64,000 nucleotides of DNA from Marthasterias glacialis (taxonomy: Eukaryota; Echinodermata; Asteroidea; Forcipulatida; Asteriidae): the NCBI GenBank assembly GCA_911728455.2, contig OU452228.1, positions 7,240,129-7,304,128 of the forward strand. Reading direction: 5' to 3'. Numbering within the stretch: position 1 is the stretch's first letter; each line of letters begins with the position of its first letter. This document shows, piece by piece, positions 10,621-22,244 of the stretch. The notes under the pieces are model-generated. The model made no database searches and was not told the origin of the DNA. It worked only from the letters and a program-made list of their open reading frames with translations. Both the position numbers and the translations under genes were made by a program.

Positions 10621-12409
10621 GTTTTTTTTTTTTACGAATTAGATATCCTCGTTTTACTCAAAAGGGAAGCATTTTCTGTACAGCATTGAACAGCTTAAAA
10701 CAGAGTATTGTATTTAAGGGATCAAGCGTCCGAAAACCAACTCTCAAAACGATTCCTTATAGAAATGGCGGTGGTTTTAACAATTTCTTGTTCTTAACTG
10801 CACGAAGACAAAAGAATGTCCTCACAGTGTGTGTCACAAAAGACTGTGTGTGTGTGTGTGGGGGGGGGGGGAGATGGACAGAGAAAGAGAGACTTGTATA
10901 TTTCATAAATATAGTGTTATTGGCTTATAGAGAATTTAAGTACTCCTGGAAATCCTGTGCTTAGATCTCGAACTAATTCCAGCGGCCAAAATTAGGTACC
11001 ACACTTTTTCTTACTAAAGGCTCTGTTGGCATTGTAGAAAATAGCTTGCCAGAAAATTTGCGATGAAAAGATGATTACAATACAAGATGCGCAATGCGTC
11101 TTTCACACCGGCGAAATTGGTCAGGTTGAGAAAAATTGATGAAGGGCAAATGTGTTAATTATATAGGCCTTGAGACGCAATTAAGCTCCAATTAAGGTTT
11201 TGAAAGCAACCGGAGCCATCGCTTGATGATGCATTAAAGTGGATCAAGACTGGCTGATTCTTCCATAATTGGACTCAGACCGCTGACAAAAATTGGACTC
11301 GAGTCCCTGGCCATTATTGCAATTTGTTTGATAGAATCTGAAAATAGGTCAGAATGATGCCTTTGAGAATGAAATTTAGGCTGGAAGAAAAGGATTTGGG
11401 GGTGGGGAGGAGGATTTTAAACCGTACTAGTATGGTTTTGGCTAGGCTTCCAGTGGATAAAATGTACAAGGTATCAAGTATCTGTGTTTCGGTGTAAGGT
11501 ATCTTAGCATTTGAATAGGTGTAATTTAATAAATGTGTGCCACCCCCTGGGTTTTTGGCCGAGTGCACCATATAATTTTTTCTCAGTGCACATGTACACT
11601 GAATTACATTTCTTGTTTTTTTTTTACTCCTTCCCTTGCACTCATCACATTCTTTTCTGTTGAAACGTCACAAGTAGTAAATGTGGAGCAACTGTGGTTT
11701 GCCTGAGTTCAGCAATGTGAGTTGGTAACCAAGATTAAAATGCTATCATCAGCACTTGCCTCCGTTGGCGAACTGTTTTGCCATTCGCGTGCCTCATTGG
11801 CTACCATGGAAACCACCCGATGATAAACACCTTAATCAACGTCAAGGGAAAATACAATAATGATATTGGCTTGAGGGCGCCCTTTGTTGGAGATACTGGA
11901 GTGATCCAGATCACTTGAATAGACAATGGATTGCGATCGTGCTTCTGGAGACGTGTGCCACAGACCAAAGCTGATGTATTCTTGATGCAAGAATTTAGTA
12001 TTATGCCAAGCACGTTCAGACGTCTGTTCATCACTGTCAATCCATATTAATTTGACATTCGTCTTTGGACAATTTCATTATTGGCGACGAAGGAAGTCGC
12101 CATCATTGTTATATCACTCATGATTCTTTCCCTTTCCATGGTATTTTTTCCCCCTTGGTGTTCAATTCAAGTTTTTTATATATTTTATGATTTTTACTTC
12201 TCACTCCGGAGAGAGAGAGGGCTAAAATTACGTGAGTGGCTCGAGTGGATAAAGTGCGATGATCTTTTGGTCTGGCTCATGACCTCTAGGTTGCTCCCTC
12301 ACCAGCCAATCAATACCATCAGCAGTCCGGTTTGCAAAACCCGGCCACCCTGAACCAATTCCCATCTGGGGCAAATGCTCTAATGAACCATGAATCCTTA
12401 ATTTTGTCA

Positions 12410-12770
12410 CATAATCCCTACGGATTACTAGACTTGTTTCATGCACCAGTGAGCCACCAAGATTTAATCTCCTATTTACTTGTTTAAAGGAGAGCACATG
12501 TATATATGGTAACATTGGTATTTTTCAGGCGCATGTACCTACAAACTTCTGTCATTTTCTTTATAGTAGTATAGACCTTGTGGATATGCTCCTCATTGTG
12601 TCACGCTGTTGGTTCGTCATTGGTGTAATCAATATGTTTTTCATGATTCTACAAAGTAGCTAAAAGATGTCAGCTGCAACTTTTTTTTCAGTTTGATGCA
12701 CTTTCATGATTCTTATTCTCAGAGACGAAAGTTCGTCTGATGGGAATACATCCCTGGCTCTGCACTTGTA
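12410..12770. repeat. Dispersed repeat, copy related to 15.25-15.36 and 16.85-16.97 kb
   Basis: The block ATTACTAGACTTGTTTCATG to AACATTGGTATTTTT (12425-12524) recurs with substitutions at 15255-15362. A second block, GTCAGCTGCAACTTTT to TTCTCAGAG (12667-12723), recurs at 16852-16905. The two blocks keep the same order at both loci, but at the second locus the 33-bp satellite lies between them. Sequence upstream (12228-12330, GGCTCGAGTGGATAAAGTG) is weakly tRNA-like. Confidence 0.5.
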
Positions 12771-13143
12771 ACAAGATTTTCGTTCAGTCACAGTACATTC
12801 ATGAATACTAATTGCGCAGATTTGGAAATCAAGGGTCAATTTTATCCAACTGAGACGGGAACAGGCTACCCTTTCACAAATGTGTGTTCTGCCAAATGTT
12901 TGCCTGGCATTATCAAATAATAAACCATTTATATTACCGGGTAGTTAAATCTAACAAGTGCAAATAAAATACGGAAAAATAAAATGCTTCTTTTGTCCAT
13001 TATGCAATGTGGCCGAAAGCTGAGATGTATATAGGACTCAGATGTACTATACTTTTCTGTAGTTCACGTGCATGCGTGGAAATAACAAATTTAGCTTTGC
13101 AAACTTGTAGTAAGAATGGCATACAACACAATAAGGGTGATCC

Positions 13144-13470
13144 ACAATACAGTACGCTCTCTACAGTTTACCTCAGAAAGGCAATTTTCCCCCAAACGCA
13201 GTCAACTAAAAATAATCCCACACGCAACTATTAGGCGACACACAAGCAGTTTGGACCCTTTAAATGTCTGACATGAATGTGAAAACACTCGCCAGCCTCA
13301 CAGAAATACACAATCTTATGCCATAAGCACACACACACAAAATGTGACTATGTTGCATTGCAAACCAAAAACGAACTTTAACAGTCGGGCTCTTGTGGTA
13401 GGCACTCTTCATGATAAAAAAACCCAACTTGTTAAGCATTTTCCCATGATGCACTTCAAAAATGGCCTTT
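13144..13470. mobile_element. TIR element, partial copy of the 46.2-kb family
   Basis: The left end ACAATACAGTACGCTCTCTA, with CAATTTTCCCCCAAA and GTCGACTAAAAA-like sequence inside, matches the reverse complement of the right half of the element at 46249-46581. TTTTCCCATGATGCACTTC and ATGGCC farther along match that element's other half. The right terminal repeat is not recognisable, so this copy looks truncated or decayed. Confidence 0.55.
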
Positions 13471-14002
13471 TTTGGTGTTTTTATTGTATGTGAAGGCTTG
13501 TACAAATAGAAACACATGAATTTTGCAATATTATATTCTTGAAAAATGTGGATTTTTTAAGTTGCTTCAGTGCTGATAAACATCAACATTATTTGAGTTC
13601 TTAACTTTACAATCATGAGACATGCTGCAATAAGCACTTACATTATGTATTATGCAATATAGGATTTTAAAGTGGGATGTAGGTATCAAGTACAAGAATT
13701 CCAGCTTGTTGGAGGATAGTCTATCATAACAGCTCTATGACATAGACATGTGTTAGTACCAGCACTGCATCTTAATTTTAAGTAGAGGGCTATCACCTTG
13801 TTCCAAAATTTAAATATCATGAGAGGGACAAAAAAAAAATACCAAACAAACCCCAAAACAATTAAGGCTTGAACTGCAATAAATTCAGAAAATGATTTTA
13901 TTTAAAACTCATCAAAGCTGAAGTATTTTCAGTACAGTACATGTACAAATGAATTGTAAAGAAAATTGAATAGTCCTTGCACCTATGAAGACGGAGCTTT
14001 TA

Positions 14003-14596
14003 ACCAGTTGCCGCTGGGATTTTTTGTTTCCCTGTCCCCCTGGCAGGATTCTTTTGGCGGAATTGCCAGAATCATTTGTCTTTGAGGGCCCCACTGGCAC
14101 AAAGAAACCCTGACTTGACAATTGGACCTACTTTTTTTTTTTCTTGACCGAGAAAATGTCTAACTCACACACCGTGAATTGCAAAACATCGGCCGTTACC
14201 TACGGCATAGGAGTGGTACTAAACACGAAACCATGGCTTGATTCCTGGCTCACTCTGACTTACCTCCATTAAGCCGAAATACAATGGAAAAACAATGGTG
14301 GAAGGCTCTCGATGTCCCTTAATCCTCTTCTTGGAACAAAAGGACAAAGGTCTGGAATTGAGGACTACACAGAAACCGCCTGTCAATAGCCAGAAAACAC
14401 CAAAATATTTTATACCTTTTGGGGTCTTTTTGTGGGGGAACTGAAGCATTAGACGGCGTTGTGTTCTGTGCATGCTCAGCAGTGGAATGTCCGGGCGACC
14501 TTTGCTCCAGTATTTGGAAATTGCATCTTTACACAGCTTTTGTTTCCAGGCAGGGGAAATATTTGCATGTTAACAGGTCATCCAGCGCCAACTTGT
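14003..14596 (-). mobile_element. ~0.6-kb repeat, copy C (inverted)
   Basis: Read on the minus strand this matches the elements at about 26600-27215 and 27223-27858 along its whole length. Shared blocks include GCTGAGCATGCAC, GACCTTTGTCCTTTTGTTCC, AATGGAGGTA, TTTAGTACCA and GGCAATTCCG. The ends CCAGTTGCCGCTGG and CAGCGCCAACTTG form an imperfect inverted repeat of about 14 bp, suggesting a nonautonomous DNA transposon. No transposase is encoded. Confidence 0.62.
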
Positions 14597-15003
14597 TATG
14601 TGGATGTAAACTTATACTCTGTTTTTTCTCTCTTCAATTTGTTCTAATTTTAATCGTTTTTTTTGTTCCAGTTGGCTCAAATCTCAAAACTGTATCCATG
14701 ATTTTGGATGACACAGAAACATGTCAGTTGTTTGAGTTTGATTAATGATCTCAATGTTTATCAATTTATATTTCAACTTTCTTGAACTTTATCCATCATC
14801 ACTTTATACACAACCCTCTTCTAAAAGCAAACAGTCTATCTCGTCTTTAAAGCAAGTCCATGGATCCGCTTGTGAAATAGGACACATTCACTGGAGGACA
14901 TGACTTGACAGTGTGGGTTTCCGGTTTTGTACTAAACTTAAATCGTTTAATTTATGGCACTGGGGGAAACGATATTTAAAAGTGTAAGGCTTTCTCTGAG
15001 CAG

Positions 15004-15075
15004 GAGGACTCCCCAAGACTGAATGTACAAATATTTACCGAGAGATTTTTGTTCCCCGAAAGGATGACCTTTTGG
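15004..15075 (+). other. Cryptic exon-like 72-bp segment in the PDE2A-like intron
   Basis: It is bounded by a good acceptor (GGCTTTCTCTGAGCAG) and donor (TTTTGG|GTAAGT). It is 24 codons long if read in phase 0 (EDSPRLNVQIFTERF plus nine more). Reading it between the flanking exons (phase 2) would give an early stop, so it cannot be a normal cassette exon of this gene. It may be a chance splice pair, a poison exon or a repeat-derived exon. Confidence 0.2.
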
Positions 15076-15254
15076 GTAAGTTATAAAATATTGGAACAAC
15101 AGAAATTATTTCCACACTGCTCTGCATCTAGTCTCCTCTACACTTGAGAAATATCATCCCTGTTAGATAGATGTCAATATTTGCATCGGGGGAATGAATA
15201 TAAATTTCAATCTGCCACATCGGTGAAAGGCAAATTGAAATTTATAATCATCCC

Positions 15255-15362
15255 TGTTGATTACTTGACTAGTTTTATGCACCAGTGATTCACCATAATT
15301 TAATCTCTCATTGACTTGTGTTGAAAGGAAAGTACATACTATTGTACAACATTGGTTTTTTT
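15255..15362. repeat. Fragment of the dispersed repeat shared with 12.4 kb
   Basis: ATTACTTGACTAGTTTTATG, CACCAGTGATTCACC and AACATTGGTTTTTTTT align with 12425-12524. On the minus strand both copies encode a similar short peptide (VN-RLN-G-SLVH-TS-VI-RD), which reflects nucleotide identity rather than proven coding. Confidence 0.5.
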
Positions 15363-15610
15363 TACATAAGGAAAATAACAACAAATTCCTCTTGTTTTCT
15401 CAGTGAGCATAGATCTTTTGAATACAAGCTACATTGTACTAAGCTCCTGAAATTATGGTAAGGGGGTATAGTCACATGTATCTTCCAGTACACGCTAATT
15501 CTCCAATCTGGTTGCTCAAATGGGAGTTTGATAATAAACCATATCATACTCCCAGTTTTATATTGCACTCTGTGTATTGTGAGTGCTCCGTATACGAACA
15601 GTGCAACTAA

Positions 15611-16842
15611 CAGAGGACTAGTCAAATGCATGGCTGTCTAGTCAAATGCATGGCTGACTAGCCCAGAGGACTAGTCAAATGCATGGCTGACTAGCCCAGA
15701 GGACTAGTCAAATGCACGGCCGACTAACCCAGAGGACCAGTCAAATGCACGGCTGACTAGCCCAGAGGATTTTTCAAATGCACTGCTGACTAGCTCAGAG
15801 GACTAGTCAAATGTACGGTGACTAGCCCAGAGGACTAGTCAAATGCAAGACTGACTAACCCAGAGGACTAGTCAAATGCTAGGCTGACTAGCCCAGAGAG
15901 GACCAGTCAAATGCACGGCTGACTAGCCCTCAGGACTAGTCAAAGGCATGGCTGACTAGCCCAGAGGACTAGTCAAATGCATGGCTGACTAGCCCAGAGG
16001 ACCAGACAACTGCATGGCTGACTAGCCCACAGGACTAGTCAAATGCATGGCTGACTAGCTCAGGGGATTAGTCAAATGCATAGTTGACTAGCCCAGAGGA
16101 CTAGTCAAATGCATAGTTGACTAGCCCAGAGGACTAGTCAAATGCATGTTTGACTTACCCAGAAGACTAGTTAAATGCTAGGCTGACTAGCCCAGAGAGG
16201 ACCAGTCAAATGCACGGCTGACTAGCCCTCAGGACTAGTCAAAGGCATGGCTGACTAGCCCAGAGGACTAGTCAAATGCATGGCTGACTAGCCCAGAGGA
16301 CTAGTCAAATGCACGGCTGACTAGCTCAGGGGATTAGTCAAATGCATAGTTGACTAGCCCAGAGGACTAGTCAAATGCATGTTTGACTAACCCAGAAGAC
16401 TAGTTAAATGCTAGGCTGACTAGCCCAGAGGACCAGACAACTGCATGGCTGACTAGCCCTCAGGACTAGTCAAATGCATGGCTGACTAGCCCAGAGGACT
16501 AGTCAAATGCATGTTTGACTAACCCAGAAGACTAGTTAAATGCTAGGCTGACTAGCCCAGAGGACCAGACAACTGCATGGCTGACTAGCCCAGAGGACCA
16601 GTCAAATGCACGGCTGACTAGCCCTCAGGACTAGTCAAATGCATGGCTGACTAGCCCAGAGGACCAGACAACTGCATGGCTGACTAGCCCACAGGACTAG
16701 TCAAATGCACGGCTGACTAGCTCAGGGGATTAGTCAAATGCATAGTTGACTAGCCCAGAGGACTAGTCAAATGCATAGTTGACTAGCCCAGAGGACTAGT
16801 CAAATGCATGTTTGACTAACCCAGAAGACTAGTTAAATGCTA
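15611..16842. repeat. Satellite: about 37 tandem copies of a 33-bp unit
   Basis: The consensus unit reads AGAGGACTAGTCAAATGC followed by ATGGCTGACTAGCCC (33 bp). Units vary at a few positions (CATGG, CACGG, CATAGTT, CTAGG variants; CTAG/CCAG at the start). Each unit contains the inverted repeat CTAGTCA-N10-TGACTAG, plus the palindromes ACTAGT and often ATGCAT. Variant units recur in blocks: the run beginning CTAGGCTGACTAGCCCAGAG near 15878 is repeated about 299 bp later near 16177. That is a higher-order repeat of about nine units. The array sits in the intron between the second and third visible PDE2A-like exons. Confidence 0.95.
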
Positions 16843-18642
16843 GCAAAGAGGTGTCAGCTGTAACTTTTCAATCCTGCACACTTTCATGATCCTTTATCTC
16901 AGAGCTAATTCTCACAGTGATCTGTATCCAGTCTTGTCCAAACTTGAGACACAGTACCTAGTCTATCTATCCTTCAACATAACTCCCCCCCCCCCTCAAT
17001 TTTCTTTCTTTTCTGTTAGTGGATGATTTTAAACAGTAGAAACGTTCCCTTTAATATGCTTCTTTTTTTTTTTAATTATTGAATCCATTGAATAGCAAGA
17101 TGCTATTAATTTGAAGAGTTCAAATCCTGACTGACATTTTCATTGAGTTTTTAATCCGTTGTTATAATATTTTTGGTATGGATTAATATTAAGTGGAGGC
17201 ATTTGCTTCCCCGAACCTCTGTTATTATAAAGCCATTTCATCTCTGTGGCATTAGGTTGAGGTTCAAATGTTTGCTAGGTTTTCAGTCCATTGTTTGCAT
17301 TTGCTATGACTTATGTCATGGAGGCTGCCCGTATATCATCCTGTACATAAATACTTGTCGTTCTGACTGTCCAAAAGGTCTGTGTTGGTGCTTTCAATCT
17401 GCTATATCTTGGGTTTGAAGCCCACCTGGGTTGTCACGTCAGTCAAAGTCAATTGGAGTACAAACAAATGAAATATGTTTTCACATAGGGATGCAATGAA
17501 ACAAACTTGTTTCTGAACTTGTCTCTCTTTTCTTATTGGCACTCAACACCAACTGAAGAGTGTGCTGTCCAAGCAAGAGCCAAGAGCCATCATGGGTAGA
17601 ACCACCGATTCTTTGGCGAGAAGTCAGACGTGGCTTCCCCGATTAAGCCCCCTTTGTATTAGACTAGATGCATTTTCACATTTTCTATAGAGGGATACTG
17701 GCATGCTTTTGGTGGCTTATAGGCTTATAGATAGTCCCCTAGCTAGTCCCCCTGCTTTATCCATCAGGATAAAAACAGGCACTGGTTTCATAAACCAATG
17801 GTTTCATCGTGCTAGATATGATGGTTGCGTTTGCTCGTTTGCTTGGCACATATTGCACTGATGATCTTCTTATTCTATGAGCGCACATGCACGAGTGCTT
17901 TGAGTATTATTTTAGAGATAGCTGTTATTCTTGTTAAAGGGGGACTGTTGTCATGATCATAGCAGGCCTGTGGCTGTACATGAAACTATGAACAATGAAC
18001 TATGAACTATGAACTATGTAACCCAGTTACTGCATGTGCGTTGGACTCCACATTACAATCGGTGCAGTCATTATTATATTGTGATGTGACAGCCAGGGCG
18101 CGTGCCCTTGCACATGCCGTAACTAGTTTAGAGTTCACAATTCCCCGTGCAGCCACAGGGCTGCTATGATCAAGACAACAGTTCCTCTTTAAACCACCAA
18201 CTGTCCATTGAAGGCAACAAGCGAAAGGTCAAAAGTTCATGTCTATGGATCACTTACTTGATGATTTGGAAGGGCAGTATCTGGCGTCATGTATGAGTGA
18301 TGACGTCAGGCTTTCAAGCTAGGTGGTTTTATGGCTCTGTAAATGTGGCTTCTTTAACAGAGTCTTATTTATTGCAGCACTTTGGGGAAATAAATCAGAC
18401 TTTCTTCCCTGGTTGTTGAACCCACTCTAACAACCTTGTTCTCATGGGAGCTATTGCCAATGATGACTTGTCAGTTAGATACAAATTGACAATCATTTGT
18501 CTTCAAGTGTCTTCTGATGAGAAATGGCAAGTGTCAGATCCAAAGAACACAAAACTTGTTTTAATTGTGATAAATTTCCCCACTAGGCTTTGCTGCAGTT
18601 GTGTGTTTTTTTTTTATAGAAATTTATCCTACTCATCTCAAG

Positions 18643-18897
18643 CAGGGGTTGAAATTAAGTTGAACTTCATGGTTGCCTGCAGAGCTAGTAACCCAAAAAT
18701 CTAGCCTGCCTTAGTGTTCAGTAGCATTTCCAAAGATAATCGGTATTTTGATATGAAAAACAGATAACATAGGACTGAATCTCACGATCACCAAATTAAT
18801 TTAATTTGTTTCTATACTTTGTGATGATGCATTTTTTCCCCTAGTTTGTTTGTATATTCTTTTGAGAGCTACCATTTCTGAATAACTACTAGCCCTG
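18643..18897. mobile_element. Possible hAT-like element (CAGGGGTTGAAATT start, AGCCCTG end)
   Basis: It starts CAGGGGTTGAAATTAAG and ends ACTAGCCCTG about 255 bp later, resembling the CAGGGCTTGAA ends at 8680-9066. No matching target duplication was seen, so the boundaries are uncertain. Confidence 0.35.
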
Positions 18898-20384
18898 CTG
18901 TAAACCCACAAGTCTTGCTGGAAGTGGCATCTATGACCCCTGGTCTGTTGTTACAGATACCATTGTCTACAATCTTAGTTGCTCATAAAACATAAAACAA
19001 CCAGAGAGTGGCACTGGAGCCTTGTAGGTTATCGTTCTGCCTTTACAAATAATTAAATCTTTAAAAAAAAAATGCTTTATAGTTTGTTAAGATTTTGCAG
19101 GAATAACCCTGCGTTAGATCAATTGAGTGTATATGCCACCTTTGGTTTGATTTAGTTGGATTGGAAATTGGATTGTGAGGAAATGCTGCTTGGGGAAGTA
19201 CCTCCAAGCCAGGCTGATAAGTTGTACTACGCCCATATAAATTGAGAATTCCTAACCAGATGCAGCTGAGCAAACATTGCCATGAAGCACGTGCCAAATA
19301 CGTCATCGTGATGTCATTTATTAAAGTGCCGTTGGGCGAAACATACTCCAAGGATGAGCATGAAATCTTCTCTCGCCTGTTTCTCTCCACTGCAGGAGGA
19401 AGTCCTCTTCAAGCATCTTCTAGCCCTGTCTATCCCGTGCTATCTTGCGCCCTAGTAGTATTCCCTGATGTCATCTCCATCTTCTATTCCATCTCTCACG
19501 TCTTCTGACACATGCTCTTGGGGTCCAGTCTGTTTATTGAGCTTGTCCGTCTCCTGCCTAACCCTCTGGCTAACTGTCCCACCCCTCTTCATTTCATAGT
19601 TTGAATTTCCCTCAAGATGTCTTGAAATTTTTGTTATTTCCGTACGATTTATTTTGTGATACTCTCCTTTTTTTTGCAACTCCCTATCAAAACTCTTTCC
19701 ATTGCTCTTTCAATTTGTCTTTAAGCAACTTTCTTGCCGAAGTCTTCACCCTGTATCAGAAAGATAGTAATAGTGCCAAATATCTTCACAGTGTTTTAAT
19801 TATTATTGTAATTTTTCAATATTAGATAAGAACTGTTTTGGCTTTGTTCTGCTTGTAATGTGTTTACATTCATGTTTCTTCTTTGAGTTTTTCTTTATGT
19901 GAAATGTTGGTCATCGCTTGTATACAAGATGCTGAATTGTCGACGACCTCCTGATGTCTTTGTGCTGTTTGAAAAATAAATTAAAGGTTTCTGACAAATG
20001 GAAACTTTGCTTATATGGACTATACATGTATATAGACCCCTTGCAGAATGCTGAACACGGCTGGAACGCTGGGGTCACGCACATGTTTTTACGCAGTGAT
20101 CGGCCGCCTTTTGCCTCAGTGAGGACGCTGTTTGAGAGTGTGATGTCATATGCAAGGGATCTACTCAAAGATTAGATAAATAAGTGTGGCAACTTAATAC
20201 CAATGTTCAACAGAGTTTTTCGTTGAGAAGTGCATTCATGTAAATCTGTTGTGATCAGGAACTATTTTAAAACTAAGCTTGGAAATTAATAAAATAACTA
20301 ATGCTTGATATGCGTTCAAAGTTGCCTTTACTTTGCAATTGATGTTCATTGCTTTAACAGACAATACATGAGCTTAGGATGATT

Positions 20385-20861
20385 TTATGCTGAAATAATT
20401 CGGAGGGTGATTGACATTTGTACATTATGAAGTGGGCTTTTCAAGATTTCTCTTCGAAAACTGGCTTCCTTAAAATAACATGTTATGTTGTACCGTGTCT
20501 TAAAGTTGTAAACGCAAGTATATGTATTTATGCATGCCTCCTTAAGTTTAAAATAACATCCAAAAGAGCCTTGCTCTGCAATTGGACATGGCACAGATTG
20601 ACTTGTGCAGAGTGAGTCGGCGGCAATCTTTCTATAAAAGCACTCAGTACAGGCTGTTCCTAATCGTCTTTTATTAACTTTCCCCGCATCACCACTTGAG
20701 GTACATGTACTGCGTTCCTCTAGATTCATTACCTCCAGACGTTGACCGTAAATGGGACTGGCTAACCGGCCACTTGCGGCCGCCTGTCCACTCGTAGCCG
20801 TGGCTAGTCCGTGGAAGCCGATCCACAGTATACAAGACAATCCAAGATTAGTTGTTGACAC
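20385..20861 (-). CDS. Hypothetical 158-codon minus-strand ORF, possible secreted product
   Basis: This is the longest ATG-started frame in the window. The N-terminus MSTTNLGLSCILWIGFHGLA has a short hydrophobic stretch that could act as a signal peptide. It is followed by a small-residue stretch, a possible dibasic site NKRR (about residues 62-65), then a Cys-rich part with ACTECFYRKIAADSLC and SVPCPI. The last ~50 codons are AT-driven and less convincing. The 5' half lies in a locally GC-richer stretch (20590-20870). The Cys spacing does not match insulin/relaxin A chains, and I recognise no family. It may be spliced, with only the first half real, or chance. Confidence 0.27.
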   Translation of the reverse strand: MSTTNLGLSCILWIGFHGLATATSGQAAASGRLASPIYGQRLEVMNLEERSTCTSSGDAGKVNKRRLGTACTECFYRKIAADSLCTSQSVPCPIAEQGSFGCYFKLKEACINTYTCVYNFKTRYNITCYFKEASFRREILKSPLHNVQMSITLRIISA

Positions 20862-21741
20862 AGTGTAACATAAGAATAGTTACGGCAAAGTACACATGTA
20901 TTGCATGGACTTGAGAGACTTTCGCTAGTGAGCGTGGGCTTCGTTCGTTTTCCTCAGCGAGATACTGACCACCCAGTATTATGAGAAGAATCTCTGAATG
21001 TCAATATTTAGGTGGAGAGAGAATATTTGCTCTGTTTAAATTACGTTGGAAGGAATTCTGAGTTTGTTGATAGTGCTTTTTTCCTGCCTCGCAATCTCTC
21101 CAAGAACTGCACGATCCGGATTGTTTGCAAATTGCGAGTTAAGCTATTCACGCCACCCCACATTATATGCATAGAATATTTGGACTTCGCTTAAGCCAAT
21201 ATGTGCACGTTAAAGCCTTATGTAGTGGGGGGGAAAAAAATGGCTCTCTAAAAATGAAATGAACAAAATGACAAATAAATACAAAACTATAAGTAATTAC
21301 CATAACATTAAGTGGAGAAGCATAAACAAAATTAAGAAAAAAACTTATAACTTGTTTGGAGATTTGATGTGTTGATCTCTTTGATTCTGTCTAGAAGTGA
21401 TTTTTTCTTGACAGCCGTTGTTGGCATGTTCAAGGTCAAATCAACTTGAGAAAGACTTACACACGCTATAAAAAATGCGCAGTTATTGTTTGATAAAAAA
21501 TAAAAAAAAGCATTTTTACCTGGAGGTTCTTCATTTTCATTTGGTATTCTCTGTAAAGGTACATTTTGGGGGAGAAATAACATTCATAACATTCACTATT
21601 CAAAGTTTCACTGATATATGCCCCAGATCTTTGGGGACATTTGTTATATGTTTTTACACATGCTTAATAAGGCAAACAAAATTAAATCTCCAACTAATTT
21701 CTAGCAATCAATTTGGGGTGAACAAAGGAAAATTGAGTGGA

Positions 21742-21806
21742 GTGGGATCTGAATCTGCGACCACCGGCTAAACGTACCGACGCTCTACCAACTGATCTAT
21801 CCAGCC
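21742..21806 (-). repeat. tRNA-like sequence (pseudogene or SINE head)
   Basis: The minus strand reads GGCTGGATAGATCAGTTGGT, AGAGCGTCGG, a possible anticodon loop ACGTTTA, then GCAGATTCAGATCCCAC. A-box-like (GATCAGTTGGTAGAGC) and B-box-like (GATTCAGATCCC) elements have tRNA spacing, and an anticodon stem with two G-U pairs can be drawn with GTT as the triplet. The body most resembles Lys/Asn-type tRNAs. The B box is degenerate and the acceptor stem does not close well, so a tRNA-derived repeat is more likely than a working gene. Confidence 0.5.
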
Positions 21807-22134
21807 CTAATGTTGGCGGTCTCCCTATTTTGTCAACGTCCTTGTTTCAGAAGGTGCCAGTCAGAAGCTACTCAACCGGATGCTGCCATGTAGCCAGGGC
21901 TCAGACCCTATCGCACGATACAACCATAGAGCTAGCTGTATGGATAATGACAGCATTCTCAAATGGATACATATTTTTGCTGGGAAATGTCTAAACTGAA
22001 ATAAATACAGTGAGCTGTAAATCTTCAATTTGTTTGGTCGACAGACACCCAACTTCTGCCCTACAGAATGAGGTATGTGTTGATAACCTTTGGGTTCTGG
22101 TCTTATGGCTTATTGATATCTCCTTCATCAACAG

Positions 22135-22244
22135 GAAATGCTTGGAAGAGAGGAAACCTGTAGTTACTCAGGAGCTGGATATTGAAGATCCGTTGAGTGG
22201 TTTACTACCCAGTACCACGCCGGCCCTCCCTGAGAACAGACGAG
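22135..22244 (+). CDS. PDE2A: PDE2A-like exon (third visible), N-terminal region before GAF-A
   Basis: The exon is 110 bp. It enters in phase 2 (the GG left by the previous exon plus this G make one Gly codon) and leaves in phase 1. The acceptor is CATCAACAG|GAA and the donor CGAG|GTAAGA. It reads KCLEERKPVVTQELD, then a low-complexity linker rich in P, T, S and L ending PALPENRR. The start aligns with the recalled human segment VREAIISQKRLGCNGL, and the Pro/Leu-rich linker corresponds to the human stretch around LARLVAPLAPDT. The linker is poorly conserved in the family, so support comes from phase and order as much as from residues. The intron before it is about 13.9 kb and holds a satellite array. 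Confidence 0.8.

Larger units (their letters stand above)
8226..22134 (+). other. Intron of the PDE2A-like gene (13.9 kb)
   Basis: This large intron contains the hAT-like elements, palindromes, dispersed repeats and 33-bp satellite listed separately. The parts not listed (about 9.4-10.3, 10.7-12.2, 16.9-18.6, 18.9-20.3 and 20.9-21.7 kb) are AT-rich with no exon or repeat that I could define. A heptamer run of GAACTAT lies near 17990-18015. Confidence 0.7.
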
